Source of the DNA: Caldimonas thermodepolymerans
Lineage (GTDB): Bacteria > Pseudomonadota > Gammaproteobacteria > Burkholderiales > Burkholderiaceae_C
DNA: 64,000 nucleotides
Assembly (NCBI RefSeq): GCF_015476235.1
Contig: NZ_CP064338.1
Location: 2,666,001-2,730,000, forward strand
Direction of reading: 5' to 3'
The notes beneath the pieces are model-generated. The model was given only the letters and a program-made list of their open reading frames with translations, did no database searches and had not been told where the DNA came from. Below are positions 42,924 to 51,933 of the stretch, piece by piece; the stretch's first letter is position 1, and each line of letters begins with the position of its first letter. Both the position numbers and the translations under genes were made by a program.

Positions 42924-43814
42924 TCACGGAGCGGAAACGGAAGTGCGATTGCGCAGGCTGATGGTCGTGACCATCGCGCGGCGGATGCGACGGTCCGCCT
43001 GGGAGGTCGTGTTGCCGTCGCAATCGATGTACGGCGTGTTGGGCTCGTCGGCTGCACCGTCTTCGGTGCGCATCAGCAGGCAGACGCGGATGCTGGTGAC
43101 CGCACACCACGAGTTGGCCGGGGTCGACCCGGAAGCGCAGCTGGCAATGCTGTCCGCGTTCAGGTACCGGACGGTACGCCCGCCATAGGCCGGGGGATCG
43201 AAGACCACCGGATCGTCCGACAGGGTCCCCTGAGCCGCGATGCCGTACTGGATGCGCATCGCTTCGACGTTGTCGACCAGCGCCTCCGGCCCGCCGCCAC
43301 CGTTGCCGCGGCAGTACAGCGCCGGATTGCCGGTGCTCGGGCTCTGCGCGATGTAGAAGCGGTTGTCCACCCACCCGTCGGCCGGGATGCCGGCGGACGC
43401 GCCCAGGCAGTCGGTCGGCGTGATCCCCGGCTGGCGACCGTCGTAGCGCACCGCGATCGCGTCGTTGCCGGCGCCGCTGGCGCAGCTGAGGTTGGCGAAG
43501 TTGGCCGCCGTCGGGTTGTTGAAGCCGTTGCGGCAGCCGCGCAGCATGTCCTCGCTGTCGAGCGACTGCACGGGCGAGCCCGGGATCCAGAACCCGGCCA
43601 TGCGCAGGTGGCGGTTCATCAGGCTCAGCGCCACCTGGCCCTCGTCGTTCAGGCGGGCCTGCGCGTCGTATCGCCGTCCGGACAAGCCCGTCCCCGAGAC
43701 GGTGATGAGGATCGCCGCCAGGATCACCGCGGCGATCGCCAGCGCCACCATGATCTCGACCAGCGAACGGCCCGCCTGACGGCGACGGTCATGTCGAAGT
43801 CGATCCATCCTCAT
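42924..43814 (-). CDS. pilW: Minor pilin PilW
   Basis: A 296-residue pilin-like protein. The leader MRMDRLRHDRRRQAG is followed by RSLVEIMVALAIAAVILAAI, the N-terminal helix with Glu in the fifth position region, then the PilW-type RLNDEGQVALSLMNRHLRMAGFW. Several cysteines in the middle suggest disulfides. Its start overlaps the pilV stop (ATGA), showing translational coupling. It belongs to the minor-pilin priming complex. Confidence 0.9.
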   Translation of the reverse strand: MRMDRLRHDRRRQAGRSLVEIMVALAIAAVILAAILITVSGTGLSGRRYDAQARLNDEGQVALSLMNRHLRMAGFWIPGSPVQSLDSEDMLRGCRNGFNNPTAANFANLSCASGAGNDAIAVRYDGRQPGITPTDCLGASAGIPADGWVDNRFYIAQSPSTGNPALYCRGNGGGGPEALVDNVEAMRIQYGIAAQGTLSDDPVVFDPPAYGGRTVRYLNADSIASCASGSTPANSWCAVTSIRVCLLMRTEDGAADEPNTPYIDCDGNTTSQADRRIRRAMVTTISLRNRTSVSAP

Positions 43815-44386
43815 AGCACCACCCTCACCGGCATGCATTGCGGCCGTGGCGACGACACGCCCGCGCCTTCAGGACACAGCCCGGACAGCGAGGCCGAGTC
43901 GTCCTGCTCGTCGTTGCCGTGAGCCTCGGGATCCAGCCACAGGACCCAGACGTTGTAGGCGTTGGGCTGCGCCGCGTCGCGTTCGACGTACAGCCCACCG
44001 CCCGGCAGGGCCAGGCGGACCGTGTTGAGCATCTGCGCCAGGTCCACTTCCGCGATCTCGGCCGGCGTGCATTCGGCGGGGTTGGCGCAGGCGGGCACCG
44101 TGACCGCCGAGGCGCCGCTGTCGTAGGCTTCCTCGTGGACGTAGTTCCCCGCCATCGCCCCGTCGACGTTGGCGCGCATGCGGTCGGCCATCTCGGTGGC
44201 CAGCTGCGTGGCCACGCCACGGAACTGGGACATCTTTCCGTACCTGAAGGCCGCGGCATGCAGGCCGGCCATGGCCAGCATGCCGAACGACAGGATCAGC
44301 AACGCCACCAGCACCTCGATCAGGCTCGCCCCGCGGGCGGCGGAGCGCCTGCGGCCATGGCCTGCGGCAAAGGAAGGTCTCATCAT
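43811..44386 (-). CDS. pilV: Minor pilin PilV
   Basis: A 191-residue pilin-like protein. A basic leader (AGHGRRRSAARG) precedes ASLIEVLVALLILSFGMLAM, the helix with Glu5, then AGLHAAAFRYGKMSQFRGVATQLATEMADRMRAN, the characteristic PilV region (shown in part: QLATEMADRMRAN). The C-terminus has paired Cys (CANPAEC). Start ATG 44386 overlaps the fimT stop (ATGA); ATGs at 44392 and 44383 are possible. Confidence 0.9.
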   Translation of the reverse strand: MMRPSFAAGHGRRRSAARGASLIEVLVALLILSFGMLAMAGLHAAAFRYGKMSQFRGVATQLATEMADRMRANVDGAMAGNYVHEEAYDSGASAVTVPACANPAECTPAEIAEVDLAQMLNTVRLALPGGGLYVERDAAQPNAYNVWVLWLDPEAHGNDEQDDSASLSGLCPEGAGVSSPRPQCMPVRVVL

Positions 44387-44931
44387 GAACATGTCCCCGT
44401 GGTGCTCATGCGCGTGGAACCGACGAAGTTCACGCACACGACACGGCGCAGTCGCGCAAAGTTCGCATCGCCTTCGGGCAGGGTCGGCAGGAAGGTGAAG
44501 CTGCCCGCCGCCCCGGTGGCGACACCGCTGGGCAGGAAGGTGATGGAGGCGCTGCCGCTGCGCGTGATGCCGCCACTGTTGGTCACCGGCCCGTGGACCT
44601 GGACCACCTGGTCGGTTTCCGCGTTGAACTGTCCCTGGGTGCCGCGATCGACGAAGATCACCCAGCCCGTGGTCCAGTCACCGGACGAGCAGGAAGGCTC
44701 GTCGCTGTCCGGCTCGGTCGTGCGGCACAGCGTCACCGGCGCGCCGCGCTTGATCGCCTCCGCCCGCGCCAGGCGCATGGCGCTCGCGATCTCGCTCACG
44801 TGCCCCGTGACGGCGCGACCGGCAACGAAAGTGCGGAAGCTCGGCACGCCGATGGCAATGAGCACCCCCATGATGGAGATCACTGCCAGCAATTCGATCA
44901 GCGTGAAGCCGCGATTGGGTCTGCTGTTCAT
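44383..44931 (-). CDS. fimT: GspH/FimT family pseudopilin
   Basis: A 182-residue protein. The leader MNSRPNRG is followed by FTLIELLAVISIMGVLIAIG, then VPSFRTFVAGRAVTGHVSEIASAMRLARAEAIKRG with the FimT/GspH signature (core AMRLARAEAIKRG) and TLCRTTEP, DWTTGWVIFVD. It is the first gene of the minor-pilin operon fimT-pilV-pilW-pilX-pilY1-pilE; FimT proteins have been linked to DNA uptake in some species. A candidate promoter lies at 44956-44984. Confidence 0.92.
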   Translation of the reverse strand: MNSRPNRGFTLIELLAVISIMGVLIAIGVPSFRTFVAGRAVTGHVSEIASAMRLARAEAIKRGAPVTLCRTTEPDSDEPSCSSGDWTTGWVIFVDRGTQGQFNAETDQVVQVHGPVTNSGGITRSGSASITFLPSGVATGAAGSFTFLPTLPEGDANFARLRRVVCVNFVGSTRMSTTGTCS

Positions 44932-44955
44932 GTTCGCCTTATCCTGACGGTCGCC

Positions 44956-44984
44956 ACTCTATCGACCGCCACCTGCACCGACAA
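44956..44984 (-). promoter_or_regulatory. Candidate promoter of the minor-pilin operon
   Basis: On the minus strand TTGTCG (44984-44979) and TAGAGT (44961-44956) are separated by 17 bp, about 25 bp upstream of the fimT start. The gap is shared with the divergent ribD gene. Confidence 0.45.
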
Positions 44985-45070
44985 TTTGATCGCGACAACC
45001 GGCGCCCGCCGTGTGATGAAAGGCAGGGCCGCACCACCTGTCCGCGACCGAACGCGATGAATTTCACGAA

Positions 45071-46183
45071 ATGAGCCGATCCGACGACGACCGCCACTGG
45101 ATGGCGCAGGCCCTGGAGCAGGCCCGCCAGGCCAGGATCATCTGTCCGCCCAATCCCGCCGTGGGCTGCGTGCTGGTGCTGCCCGACGGGTCCAGCGTGG
45201 CCGCCCATACCCAGGCGACCGGATCCGCCCATGCGGAAGTCGCGGCCCTGCAGGCCCTGGCAGCCAGCGGGCGATCAGCGCACGGCGCCACGGCCTACGT
45301 GACCCTGGAACCCTGCTCCCACTTCGGCCGCACCCCGCCCTGCGCGGACGCGCTCGTCCGCGCCGGGGTGCGCCGCGTCGTGGTGGCGGTGCGCGATCCG
45401 AACCCGCTGGTCGCCGGCCGCGGGATCGAGCGCCTGCGCGCGGCCGGCATCCAGGTGGACGAGGGGCTGATGGCCGACGAGGCGCGCGAGGTCAACCTCG
45501 GGTTCTTCTCGCGCATGCTGCGCCAGCGACCGTGGGTGCGCATGAAGGTGGCCGCCTCGCTGGACGGCCGCACCGCGCTGGACAACGGCGTCAGCCAGTG
45601 GATCACCTCGCCCGCGGCGCGGGCCGACGGCCATGCCTGGCGGGCCCGGGCGGGCGCGGTGCTGACCGGCATCGGCACGGTGCTGGAGGACGATCCGCGG
45701 CTGGACGTGCGCGAGGTGCAAACGCCCCGGCAGCCGCTGCGGGTGATCGTCGACTCGCGCCTGCAGACGCCGCCTACGGCGCGCATCCTGCCGCCGCCGG
45801 GCCAGGTCCTGGTCTACGCGGCCCGCCCCGACGAGGCCGCCGCGCAGGCCCTGCGTGCGGCCGGCGCCGAGGTGCAGTACCTGCCCAACCCGCACGGCAA
45901 GGTCGACCTGCCGGCCATGCTGGCGGACCTGGCGGCGCGCGGCATCAACGAGCTGCACGTCGAGGCCGGGCACAAGCTCAACGGCTCGTTCGTGCGCGAG
46001 GGACTGGTCGACGAGTTCCTGGTCTACCTGGCGCCCAGGCTGATCGGCCCGGGACGCGGCATGCTGGAGCTCGCCCCGCTCGCCGCGCTGGACCGGTCCG
46101 TCGCGCTGGAATTCGTCGACGTGCAGCGCGTCGGCCCCGACCTGCGCGTCATCGCCCGCCCGCCGGGACGGGACCGCTTCTGA
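45071..46183 (+). CDS. ribD: Bifunctional diaminohydroxyphosphoribosylaminopyrimidine deaminase / 5-amino-6-(5-phosphoribosylamino)uracil reductase
   Basis: A 370-residue riboflavin enzyme. Residues about 1-150 are the zinc deaminase with HAEVAAL, the catalytic His-Ala-Glu, and PCSHFGRTPPCADAL. Residues about 155-370 are the reductase with RMKVAASLDGRTAL, SQWITSPAARADGH and NELHVEAGHKLNG. It carries out the second and third steps from the GTP branch. It starts the ribD-ribE-ribBA-ribH-nusB run and diverges from fimT. Confidence 0.96.
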   Translation: MSRSDDDRHWMAQALEQARQARIICPPNPAVGCVLVLPDGSSVAAHTQATGSAHAEVAALQALAASGRSAHGATAYVTLEPCSHFGRTPPCADALVRAGVRRVVVAVRDPNPLVAGRGIERLRAAGIQVDEGLMADEAREVNLGFFSRMLRQRPWVRMKVAASLDGRTALDNGVSQWITSPAARADGHAWRARAGAVLTGIGTVLEDDPRLDVREVQTPRQPLRVIVDSRLQTPPTARILPPPGQVLVYAARPDEAAAQALRAAGAEVQYLPNPHGKVDLPAMLADLAARGINELHVEAGHKLNGSFVREGLVDEFLVYLAPRLIGPGRGMLELAPLAALDRSVALEFVDVQRVGPDLRVIARPPGRDRF

Positions 46184-46218
46184 AAACGCCTGCCCGCGCT
46201 CCTGCGACAATCCGGGTC

Positions 46219-46851
46219 ATGTTCACCGGCATCATCATCGGCCTCGGCCACATCCGTTCCGTTTCTCCCCTGGGCGACAGCGCGCAGCACGGCGTGCGGC
46301 TGGCGGTCGAGACGCCCGAGGGCTTCCTGGACGACGTCCAGCTGGGCGACAGCATCGCGCTCAACGGCGCCTGCATGACCGTCACCAGCTTCGACCCCGC
46401 GCAGCGCGTGTTCACGGTCGACGTCTCGGCCGAAAGCCTGGCGCGCACGGCCGGCCTGGCCGAGCCCGGCCCGGTCAACCTCGAGAAGGCGCTGCGCGCG
46501 CACGACCGGCTGGGCGGGCACCTGGTCAGCGGCCATGTCGACGGCCTGGGCACGGTCACGCACCTGGGGCCGGTGGGCGAATCCTGGCAGCTGCGGGTGC
46601 TGGCGCCCACCGAGCTGGCGCGCTTCCTGGCCTACAAGGGCTCGATCACCGTCAACGGCGTGAGCCTGACCGTCAACCGGGTCGAGGACCGCGCCGACGG
46701 CTGCGAGTTCAGCATCAACCTGATCCCGCACACGGTCCGGCACACCACGCTCGGCACGCTGAAACCGGGCAGCCGGGTCAACCTCGAGGTCGACCTGATC
46801 GCCCGCTACGTCGAGCGCATGCTGGGCACAGCTGCCGTCCCCGCCCGCTGA
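46219..46851 (+). CDS. ribE: Riboflavin synthase, alpha subunit
   Basis: A 210-residue protein with two lumazine-binding repeats. MFTGII at the start, [15 protein letters not shown] in repeat 1, [14 protein letters not shown] at the junction, and [16 protein letters not shown] in repeat 2 are diagnostic. It dismutates two molecules of 6,7-dimethyl-8-ribityllumazine into riboflavin. It follows ribD by 35 bp. I use ribE for riboflavin synthase and ribH for lumazine synthase. Confidence 0.96.
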   Translation: MFTGIIIGLGHIRSVSPLGDSAQHGVRLAVETPEGFLDDVQLGDSIALNGACMTVTSFDPAQRVFTVDVSAESLARTAGLAEPGPVNLEKALRAHDRLGGHLVSGHVDGLGTVTHLGPVGESWQLRVLAPTELARFLAYKGSITVNGVSLTVNRVEDRADGCEFSINLIPHTVRHTTLGTLKPGSRVNLEVDLIARYVERMLGTAAVPAR

Positions 46852-46860
46852 GCTGCCGCC

Positions 46861-46879
46861 GGCCGGCCGCGGGCCGGCC
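46861..46879. terminator. GGCCGGCC inverted repeat between ribE and ribBA
   Basis: GGCCGGCC at 46861-46868 and 46872-46879 with a 3-nt centre, 10 bp past ribE. It could fold to an 8-bp stem. No T-tract. It lies 4 bp before the TACAAT element at 46883, so it could also touch ribBA transcription. Confidence 0.4.
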
Positions 46880-46882
46880 ACC

Positions 46883-46888
46883 TACAAT
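46883..46888 (+). promoter_or_regulatory. -10-like element before ribBA
   Basis: TACAAT overlaps an upstream ATG (46887) and would start transcription near 46895, four bases before the ATG at 46899. No good -35 hexamer is seen. If real, ribBA has its own near-leaderless message besides read-through from ribD. Confidence 0.35.
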
Positions 46889-46898
46889 GGCGTCCATC

Positions 46899-48002
46899 AT
46901 GCCGATTTCACCTGTTCCCGAGATCATCGCCGAGCTCGCCGCCGGGCGGATGGTCATCCTCGTCGACGAAGAAGACCGTGAAAACGAAGGCGACCTGGTC
47001 CTCGCCGCGGACCATGTCACGCCCGAAGCGATCAACTTCATGGCCAAGTACGGCCGCGGGCTGATCTGCCTGACGCTCACGCGCGAGCGCTGCGAGCAGC
47101 TGCAGCTGCCGCCCATGGCCGCACGCAACGGCACCAAGCACGGCACCGCGTTCACCGTCTCGATCGAGGCGGCCACCGGCGTGACCACCGGCATCTCGGC
47201 CGCCGACCGCGCCCGCACCGTGCAGGTCGCGGTGGCCAAGGACGCCAAGCCGAGCGACCTGGTGCAGCCGGGCCACATCTTCCCGCTGCAGGCCCAGGAC
47301 GGCGGCGTGCTGATGCGCGCCGGCCACACCGAAGCCGGCTGCGACCTGGCGCGCATGGCGGGCCTGACGCCGGCCGCGGTGATCTGCGAGATCATGAACG
47401 ACGATGGCACCATGGCCCGCCTGCCGGACCTGGAGGTGTTCGCCGAGAAGCACGGCCTGAAGATCGGCACCATCGCGGACCTGATCGAGTACCGCAGCCG
47501 CAACGAATCGCTGGTCGAGCGCGTCGGTGAACGGCCGCTGCGCACGCCGTACGGCGAGTTCCGCTGCATCGCGTTCCGCGACCGCTCCGAGGGCCTGCAC
47601 CTGGCGCTGGTCAAGGGCAGCTGGGGGCCGTCGGACGAGGTGCTGGTGCGCGTGCACGAGCCGCTGTCGGTGTTCGACCTGCTCGCCTCCGAACACAGCC
47701 CGCATTCCTGGCCGCTGCCCAAGGCACTGGCACGCCTGCAGCAGGAGCCGGCCTGCGTCGCGGTGCTGATGAACTGCGGCGAGTCGGTCGAGGACCTGCT
47801 GGGCATCTTCCGCGAGGAGGAACGCCCGCACACGCCGTCGCGCGCGCAGATGGACCTGCGCACCTACGGCGTCGGGGCCCAGATCCTGCGCGACCTCGGC
47901 GTCAAGCGCATGAAGCTGCTGGGCACGCCGCGCCGCATGCCCAGCATGATGGCCGGCTACGGCTTCGAGGTGACCGGCTTCCTGTCGCCCGAGGGGCAGT
48001 GA
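46899..48002 (+). CDS. ribBA: 3,4-dihydroxy-2-butanone 4-phosphate synthase with degenerate GTP cyclohydrolase II domain
   Basis: A 367-residue protein (371 from the ATG at 46887, which lies inside the -10-like element). Residues about 1-205 are DHBP synthase: [43 protein letters not shown] and [15 protein letters not shown]. The C-terminal part aligns with GTP cyclohydrolase II ([29 protein letters not shown]) but lacks the zinc cysteines of the CLTGDVFGSLRCDC motif; that place reads [14 protein letters not shown]. It should therefore be a RibBX-like enzyme with RibB activity only, and RibA must be encoded elsewhere. Confidence 0.9.
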   Translation: MPISPVPEIIAELAAGRMVILVDEEDRENEGDLVLAADHVTPEAINFMAKYGRGLICLTLTRERCEQLQLPPMAARNGTKHGTAFTVSIEAATGVTTGISAADRARTVQVAVAKDAKPSDLVQPGHIFPLQAQDGGVLMRAGHTEAGCDLARMAGLTPAAVICEIMNDDGTMARLPDLEVFAEKHGLKIGTIADLIEYRSRNESLVERVGERPLRTPYGEFRCIAFRDRSEGLHLALVKGSWGPSDEVLVRVHEPLSVFDLLASEHSPHSWPLPKALARLQQEPACVAVLMNCGESVEDLLGIFREEERPHTPSRAQMDLRTYGVGAQILRDLGVKRMKLLGTPRRMPSMMAGYGFEVTGFLSPEGQ

Positions 48003-48049
48003 GCCGGCGGCCGTCCGTGTCTGCCACTACTTGAACTTGAAGGATCCTC

Positions 48050-48514
48050 ATGCAAGGCGCTGACAAAGGCCAGGCTGCCCGGCTCGATGGCACCGACCTG
48101 CGCATCGGCATCGTCCAGGCCCGTTTCAACGAGGCCATCACCGCCCGGCTGGCGCAGGAATGCCTGGCCGAACTGAAAGCCCTCGGCGTGGCGGACAAGC
48201 ACGTCCAGCACGTGACCGTGCCGGGCGCGCTCGAGGTGCCGCTTGCGCTGCAGGCCATGGCCGACAGCGAGCGCTTCGACGCGCTGATCGCGCTGGGCTG
48301 CATCATCCGCGGCGAGACCTACCACTTCGAGCTCGTCGCCAACGAAAGCGGGGCCGGCGTCACGCGCGTCTCGCTCGACTACCAGATCCCGGTGGCCAAC
48401 GCCATCCTCACGGTCGAGAACGAGGCGCAGGCCTGGGCCCGCGTGGAAGAAAAGGGCCGCGACGCCGCCCGGGTGGCGGTGGAGATGGCCAACCTGCTGG
48501 AAGACCTGTCGTGA
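48050..48514 (+). CDS. ribH: 6,7-dimethyl-8-ribityllumazine synthase
   Basis: A 154-residue protein that condenses DHBP and the ribitylamino-pyrimidinedione into lumazine. [28 protein letters not shown], and [21 protein letters not shown] with the catalytic His are conserved, then [11 protein letters not shown]-like [15 protein letters not shown]. It forms a pentamer or icosahedral shell. GAAGGA precedes the ATG by 6 nt. It overlaps nusB by GTGA. Confidence 0.96.
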   Translation: MQGADKGQAARLDGTDLRIGIVQARFNEAITARLAQECLAELKALGVADKHVQHVTVPGALEVPLALQAMADSERFDALIALGCIIRGETYHFELVANESGAGVTRVSLDYQIPVANAILTVENEAQAWARVEEKGRDAARVAVEMANLLEDLS

Positions 48515-49002
48515 CCTCCTCCGGAAAATCCCCCGCCAAGGCCGCCGGCCGGCGCTCGCCGCAGAAGTCGGCGCGCCGCCGCTCGCGCGAGCTGGCGCTG
48601 CAGGGCCTGTACCAGTGGCTGGTGTCCGGCTCGGACGCCGGCGAGATCGAGGCCAACCTGCGCGAGATCGAAGGCTTCGACAAGGCCGACAGCGCCCACT
48701 TCGACGCGCTGCTGCACGGCTGCATCCGCGAAGCCGCCGACCTGGACGCCATCCTCTCGCGCCACGTCGACCGCAAGACGACCGAGCTGTCGCCGGTCGA
48801 GCATGCGGTGCTGATGATCGGCACCTACGAGCTCAAGCACTGCATCGACGTGCCGTACAAGGTGGCCATCAACGAAGCGGTCGAGCTGGCCAAGAGCTTC
48901 GGCGGCACCGACGGCCACAAGTACGTCAACGGCGTGCTGGACAAGGCCGCCGTCGACCTGCGCCCGGCCGAAGTCGAGGCCGCGCGCAACGCCCGCCGCT
49001 GA
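48511..49002 (+). CDS. nusB: Transcription antitermination factor NusB
   Basis: A 163-residue RNA-binding protein. The N-terminal 25 residues are basic ([20 protein letters not shown]), followed by [48 protein letters not shown] and [27 protein letters not shown] (core: [14 protein letters not shown]). It binds boxA RNA with NusE for rRNA antitermination. The GTG start overlaps the ribH stop. The ribH-nusB pairing is widespread. Confidence 0.95.
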   Translation: MTSSGKSPAKAAGRRSPQKSARRRSRELALQGLYQWLVSGSDAGEIEANLREIEGFDKADSAHFDALLHGCIREAADLDAILSRHVDRKTTELSPVEHAVLMIGTYELKHCIDVPYKVAINEAVELAKSFGGTDGHKYVNGVLDKAAVDLRPAEVEAARNARR

Positions 49003-49017
49003 CTCTCCCGCCCCGCC

Positions 49018-50199
49018 ATGAGACTCGCCGCACGCACCGGGCTGATCGAACCCTTCTACGTGATGGAATGCGCCAAGGCCGCCGCCGAACTGGCGCGCAG
49101 CCCGGCGTGCGACCCGGCGCAGGGCGGCCGGCCGATGATCTACCTGAACATCGGCGAGCCCGACTTCACCGCCCCGCCGCTGGTGCAGGAAGCCGCCGAG
49201 CGCTGCATCCGCGACGGGCGGACGCAGTACACCCCGGCGCTGGGCCTGGAGGCGCTGCGCGAGCGCATCAGCGCCTGGTATGCGCAGCGCTTCGGCATCG
49301 ACGTGCCGGCGCGGCGCATCGTGCTGACCGCCGGCGCCTCGGGGGCGCTGCAGCTGGCCTGCCTGGCGCTGGTCGACGTCGGCGACGAGGTGCTGATGCC
49401 CGACCCGAGCTACCCCTGCAACCGGCACTTCGTGCACGCGGCGCAGGGCAAGGCGGTGATGATCCCGAGCACGGCTGCAACGCGCTTCCAGCTCACCGCC
49501 GACCAGGTCGAGGCCCACTGGGGCGAGCGCACCCGCGGCGTGCTGCTGGCCTCGCCCTCCAACCCCACCGGCACCTCGCTGCACCCGCAGGAGATGCGCC
49601 GCATCGTCGAGGCGGTGCGTGCGCGCGGCGGCGTGACGCTGGTCGACGAGATCTACCTCGGCCAGAGCTTCGATGCGACCTTCGGGCACAGCGCGCTCGA
49701 GCACGGCGACGACGTCGTGACGATCAACAGCTTCTCGAAGTACTTCTGCATGACCGGCTGGCGGCTCGGCTGGCTGGTGGTGCCCGACGCGCTGGTGCCG
49801 GCGATCGAGAAGCTGGCGCAGAACCTCTACATCTGTCCGTCCACGGTGTCCCAGCACGCCGCGCTGGCCTGCTTCGAGCCCGACAGCCTGGCCGAGTACG
49901 AGCGCCGCCGCGACGAGTTCAAGGCGCGGCGCGACTTCCTGGTGCCGGCGCTGAACCGGCTCGGGCTGACGGTGCCGGTCGAGCCGGACGGCGCGTTCTA
50001 TGCCTGGGCCGACTGCTCGAAGCACCACGCCAGCAGCTGGGACTTCGCCTTCGAGGTGATGCAGCGCGCGCAACTGGCAATCACGCCGGGGCGCGACTTC
50101 GGCCACGCCGACACGCAGCGCTACATCCGGCTGTCCTATGCCAGCCGGCGCGACCTGCTGGAAGAGGCCGTCCACCGCCTCCAGCAGCTGCTCGGTTAG
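49018..50199 (+). CDS. Class I/II pyridoxal-phosphate aminotransferase
   Basis: A 393-residue fold-type I enzyme. NIGEPDFTAPPLVQEAA, TQYTPALGLEALRERIS, VLTAGASGALQLA, ASPSNPTGTSL, and the PLP lysine Lys241 in INSFSKYFCMTGWRLGW are clear, as is the Arg near the C-terminus (RYIRLSYA). It belongs to the AspC/PatA-like group; the amino donor cannot be told. It starts 15 bp after nusB and may be co-transcribed. In related genomes this gene often follows nusB. Confidence 0.9.
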   Translation: MRLAARTGLIEPFYVMECAKAAAELARSPACDPAQGGRPMIYLNIGEPDFTAPPLVQEAAERCIRDGRTQYTPALGLEALRERISAWYAQRFGIDVPARRIVLTAGASGALQLACLALVDVGDEVLMPDPSYPCNRHFVHAAQGKAVMIPSTAATRFQLTADQVEAHWGERTRGVLLASPSNPTGTSLHPQEMRRIVEAVRARGGVTLVDEIYLGQSFDATFGHSALEHGDDVVTINSFSKYFCMTGWRLGWLVVPDALVPAIEKLAQNLYICPSTVSQHAALACFEPDSLAEYERRRDEFKARRDFLVPALNRLGLTVPVEPDGAFYAWADCSKHHASSWDFAFEVMQRAQLAITPGRDFGHADTQRYIRLSYASRRDLLEEAVHRLQQLLG

Positions 50200-50275
50200 C
50201 GCCCGGACCGCCGCTGCGGTCACACCCCGTTACCCGAGTGGGCGAAATGCGGGGCTTTTGTCACGGTTACGGTTA

Positions 50276-50304
50276 TTGAGCCTGCCTATCGCATGCACTA
50301 AGCT
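50276..50304 (+). promoter_or_regulatory. Candidate promoter giving a leaderless kinase message
   Basis: TTGAGC at 50276-50281 and TAAGCT at 50299-50304, 17-bp spacer. The predicted start falls on or next to the GTG at 50311. The hexamers are only moderate matches. Confidence 0.4.
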
Positions 50305-50310
50305 GCCGCC

Positions 50311-51933
50311 GTGGATTTTCAGAAGACCGTCTTCGCGATGACGCCCGAGCAGGCCCTCGAGGCCGAACGGGCCCGCCTGCGCGCGCCTTCCCGCGCCGAC
50401 GGCGCCGGAACCACCGCGACCGCGCCGGTCGTCGACCCGACCTCCGCGATGGCGGACGCGGTGCAGGCCCGCGACCTGCCGACCATCGGCCACATCGGCC
50501 GCTACGCGCTGAAGTACCGCCTCGGCGAAGGCGGGCTGGGGACGGTCTACGCCGCACAGGATCCGCTGCTGTCGCGCCTGGTCGCGATCAAGACCGTCAG
50601 CCTGGACCTCTCGCCCGAGGCGCGCGAGCGGTTCACCGCGATGTTCCTGAACGAGGCCCGCGCCGCCGCCGGCCTCAACCATCCGCACATCGTCACGGTG
50701 TTCGACGCCGGCACCAGCCCGCAGGGCGCGTACATCGCGATGGAGCTGCTCAAGGGCAAGGACCTGCGCCAGCTGCTCAAGGAAGGCTGGCGCCCCTCCC
50801 CCGTCGAGGCCGCGCTGCTGGTGCGGCGCGTCGCCGACGCACTGGCCTACGCGCACGCCAAGGGCGTCGTGCACCGCGACATCAAGCCGGCCAACATCTT
50901 CATGGTCGGGCGCACCCAGCCCAAGGTGCTGGACTTCGGCATCGCGCGGGTCGCCAGCCAGCAGGACGACGCCGACGATTTCGCGGCCGGCTCGCCCTAC
51001 TACATGGCCCCCGAGCAGGTGAAGCAGACGCAGCCGGTGGACCGCCGCTGCGACGTGTTCTCGCTCGGCGTGGTGCTGTACGAGCTGCTGACCGGCACCC
51101 GGCCGTTCACCGGCGCCACGCTCACCGAGATCGCCACCGCGGTGGTCAGCCACACCCCGCCGCCGGCGCACGAGGTCAACCCGGCCGTGCCCGTCGCACT
51201 GTCGCTGATCGCCGCCCGGGCGATGGAGAAGGACCCGGACCAGCGCTACCGATCCGCGCGCCTGCTGTCGCGCGAGCTGCGTCACTGGCTGGACGAGCAG
51301 GCCGAAGCCGCCCAGCAGGAGGAGGCCGAGGCCGATGCCCGCCGCTCCCGGCGCACCCGGCTGATGATCGGCGCCGGCGCCGCCGTGGTGGCCGTGCTGG
51401 CCGCCCTCGGGCTGCACCTGGCGGGTACCCCGGCACCCGCCCCGACCCTCGCCGCCGACGCCCCTGCCGGCCCCGCGGCCGGGACGGAACTGCCTGCCGA
51501 ACCGCTGCCTCCCGCCGCGCCCCTGGAGACGGCGGACGCCCCGCCGCCTCCCGCACCGGTCGAAGGCACCGGCGAGGCGTCGGCGCCCGTGGTCGCCGCC
51601 ACGCCCCCGGCGGCGACCGCACCCAGGCCGACCCGTGCCGCGGACACCGCCCGCGAGCGCCGTGCGCGCGAACGCGACGCCGCCCGCACCGCGGCTGCAA
51701 GCCCCGCCCCTGCTGCCGCGGCCACCGGCGTGGTGCAGCTGGCGGTGAGCCCCTGGGGCCACATCGAGGTGAACGGTTCGCCGGCCGGTACCGTGCCGCC
51801 GCTGTCCACGCTGACCCTGCCCGAAGGCCGGCACACGATCACCCTGCGCAACGATGCCTTCCCGCCCCACCAGGTGACGGTGCACGTCACGCCGGGGCAG
51901 CCCGTGACCATCAGACACAAATTCGGATCATGA
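50311..51933 (+). CDS. Membrane-anchored Ser/Thr protein kinase with C-terminal PEGA domain
   Basis: A 540-residue protein. Residues about 64-330 are a Hanks-type kinase: GEGGLGTVY loop, Lys94 in VAIKT, HRDIKPAN with His188-Asp190, DFG at 208-210, and MAPEQ. One membrane helix follows (about 350-370), then a long Pro/Ala linker and a PEGA-like domain (about 470-540: LAVSPWGHIEVNGSPAG, LPEGRHTITLRN) outside the membrane. It likely senses an envelope signal. It overlaps the next gene, a TPR lipoprotein, by ATGA, so the pair may act together. Confidence 0.88.
   Translation: MDFQKTVFAMTPEQALEAERARLRAPSRADGAGTTATAPVVDPTSAMADAVQARDLPTIGHIGRYALKYRLGEGGLGTVYAAQDPLLSRLVAIKTVSLDLSPEARERFTAMFLNEARAAAGLNHPHIVTVFDAGTSPQGAYIAMELLKGKDLRQLLKEGWRPSPVEAALLVRRVADALAYAHAKGVVHRDIKPANIFMVGRTQPKVLDFGIARVASQQDDADDFAAGSPYYMAPEQVKQTQPVDRRCDVFSLGVVLYELLTGTRPFTGATLTEIATAVVSHTPPPAHEVNPAVPVALSLIAARAMEKDPDQRYRSARLLSRELRHWLDEQAEAAQQEEAEADARRSRRTRLMIGAGAAVVAVLAALGLHLAGTPAPAPTLAADAPAGPAAGTELPAEPLPPAAPLETADAPPPPAPVEGTGEASAPVVAATPPAATAPRPTRAADTARERRARERDAARTAAASPAPAAAATGVVQLAVSPWGHIEVNGSPAGTVPPLSTLTLPEGRHTITLRNDAFPPHQVTVHVTPGQPVTIRHKFGS

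Noticed and set aside
46852-46898. FMN riboswitch before ribBA
   Set aside because: The gap is far too short and contains only a GGCCGGCC repeat and a -10-like box.
46887-46898. ATG at 46887 as the ribBA start
   Set aside because: It lies within the TACAAT element, has no ribosome-binding site, and adds only four residues before the family-typical start. Kept as an alternative.
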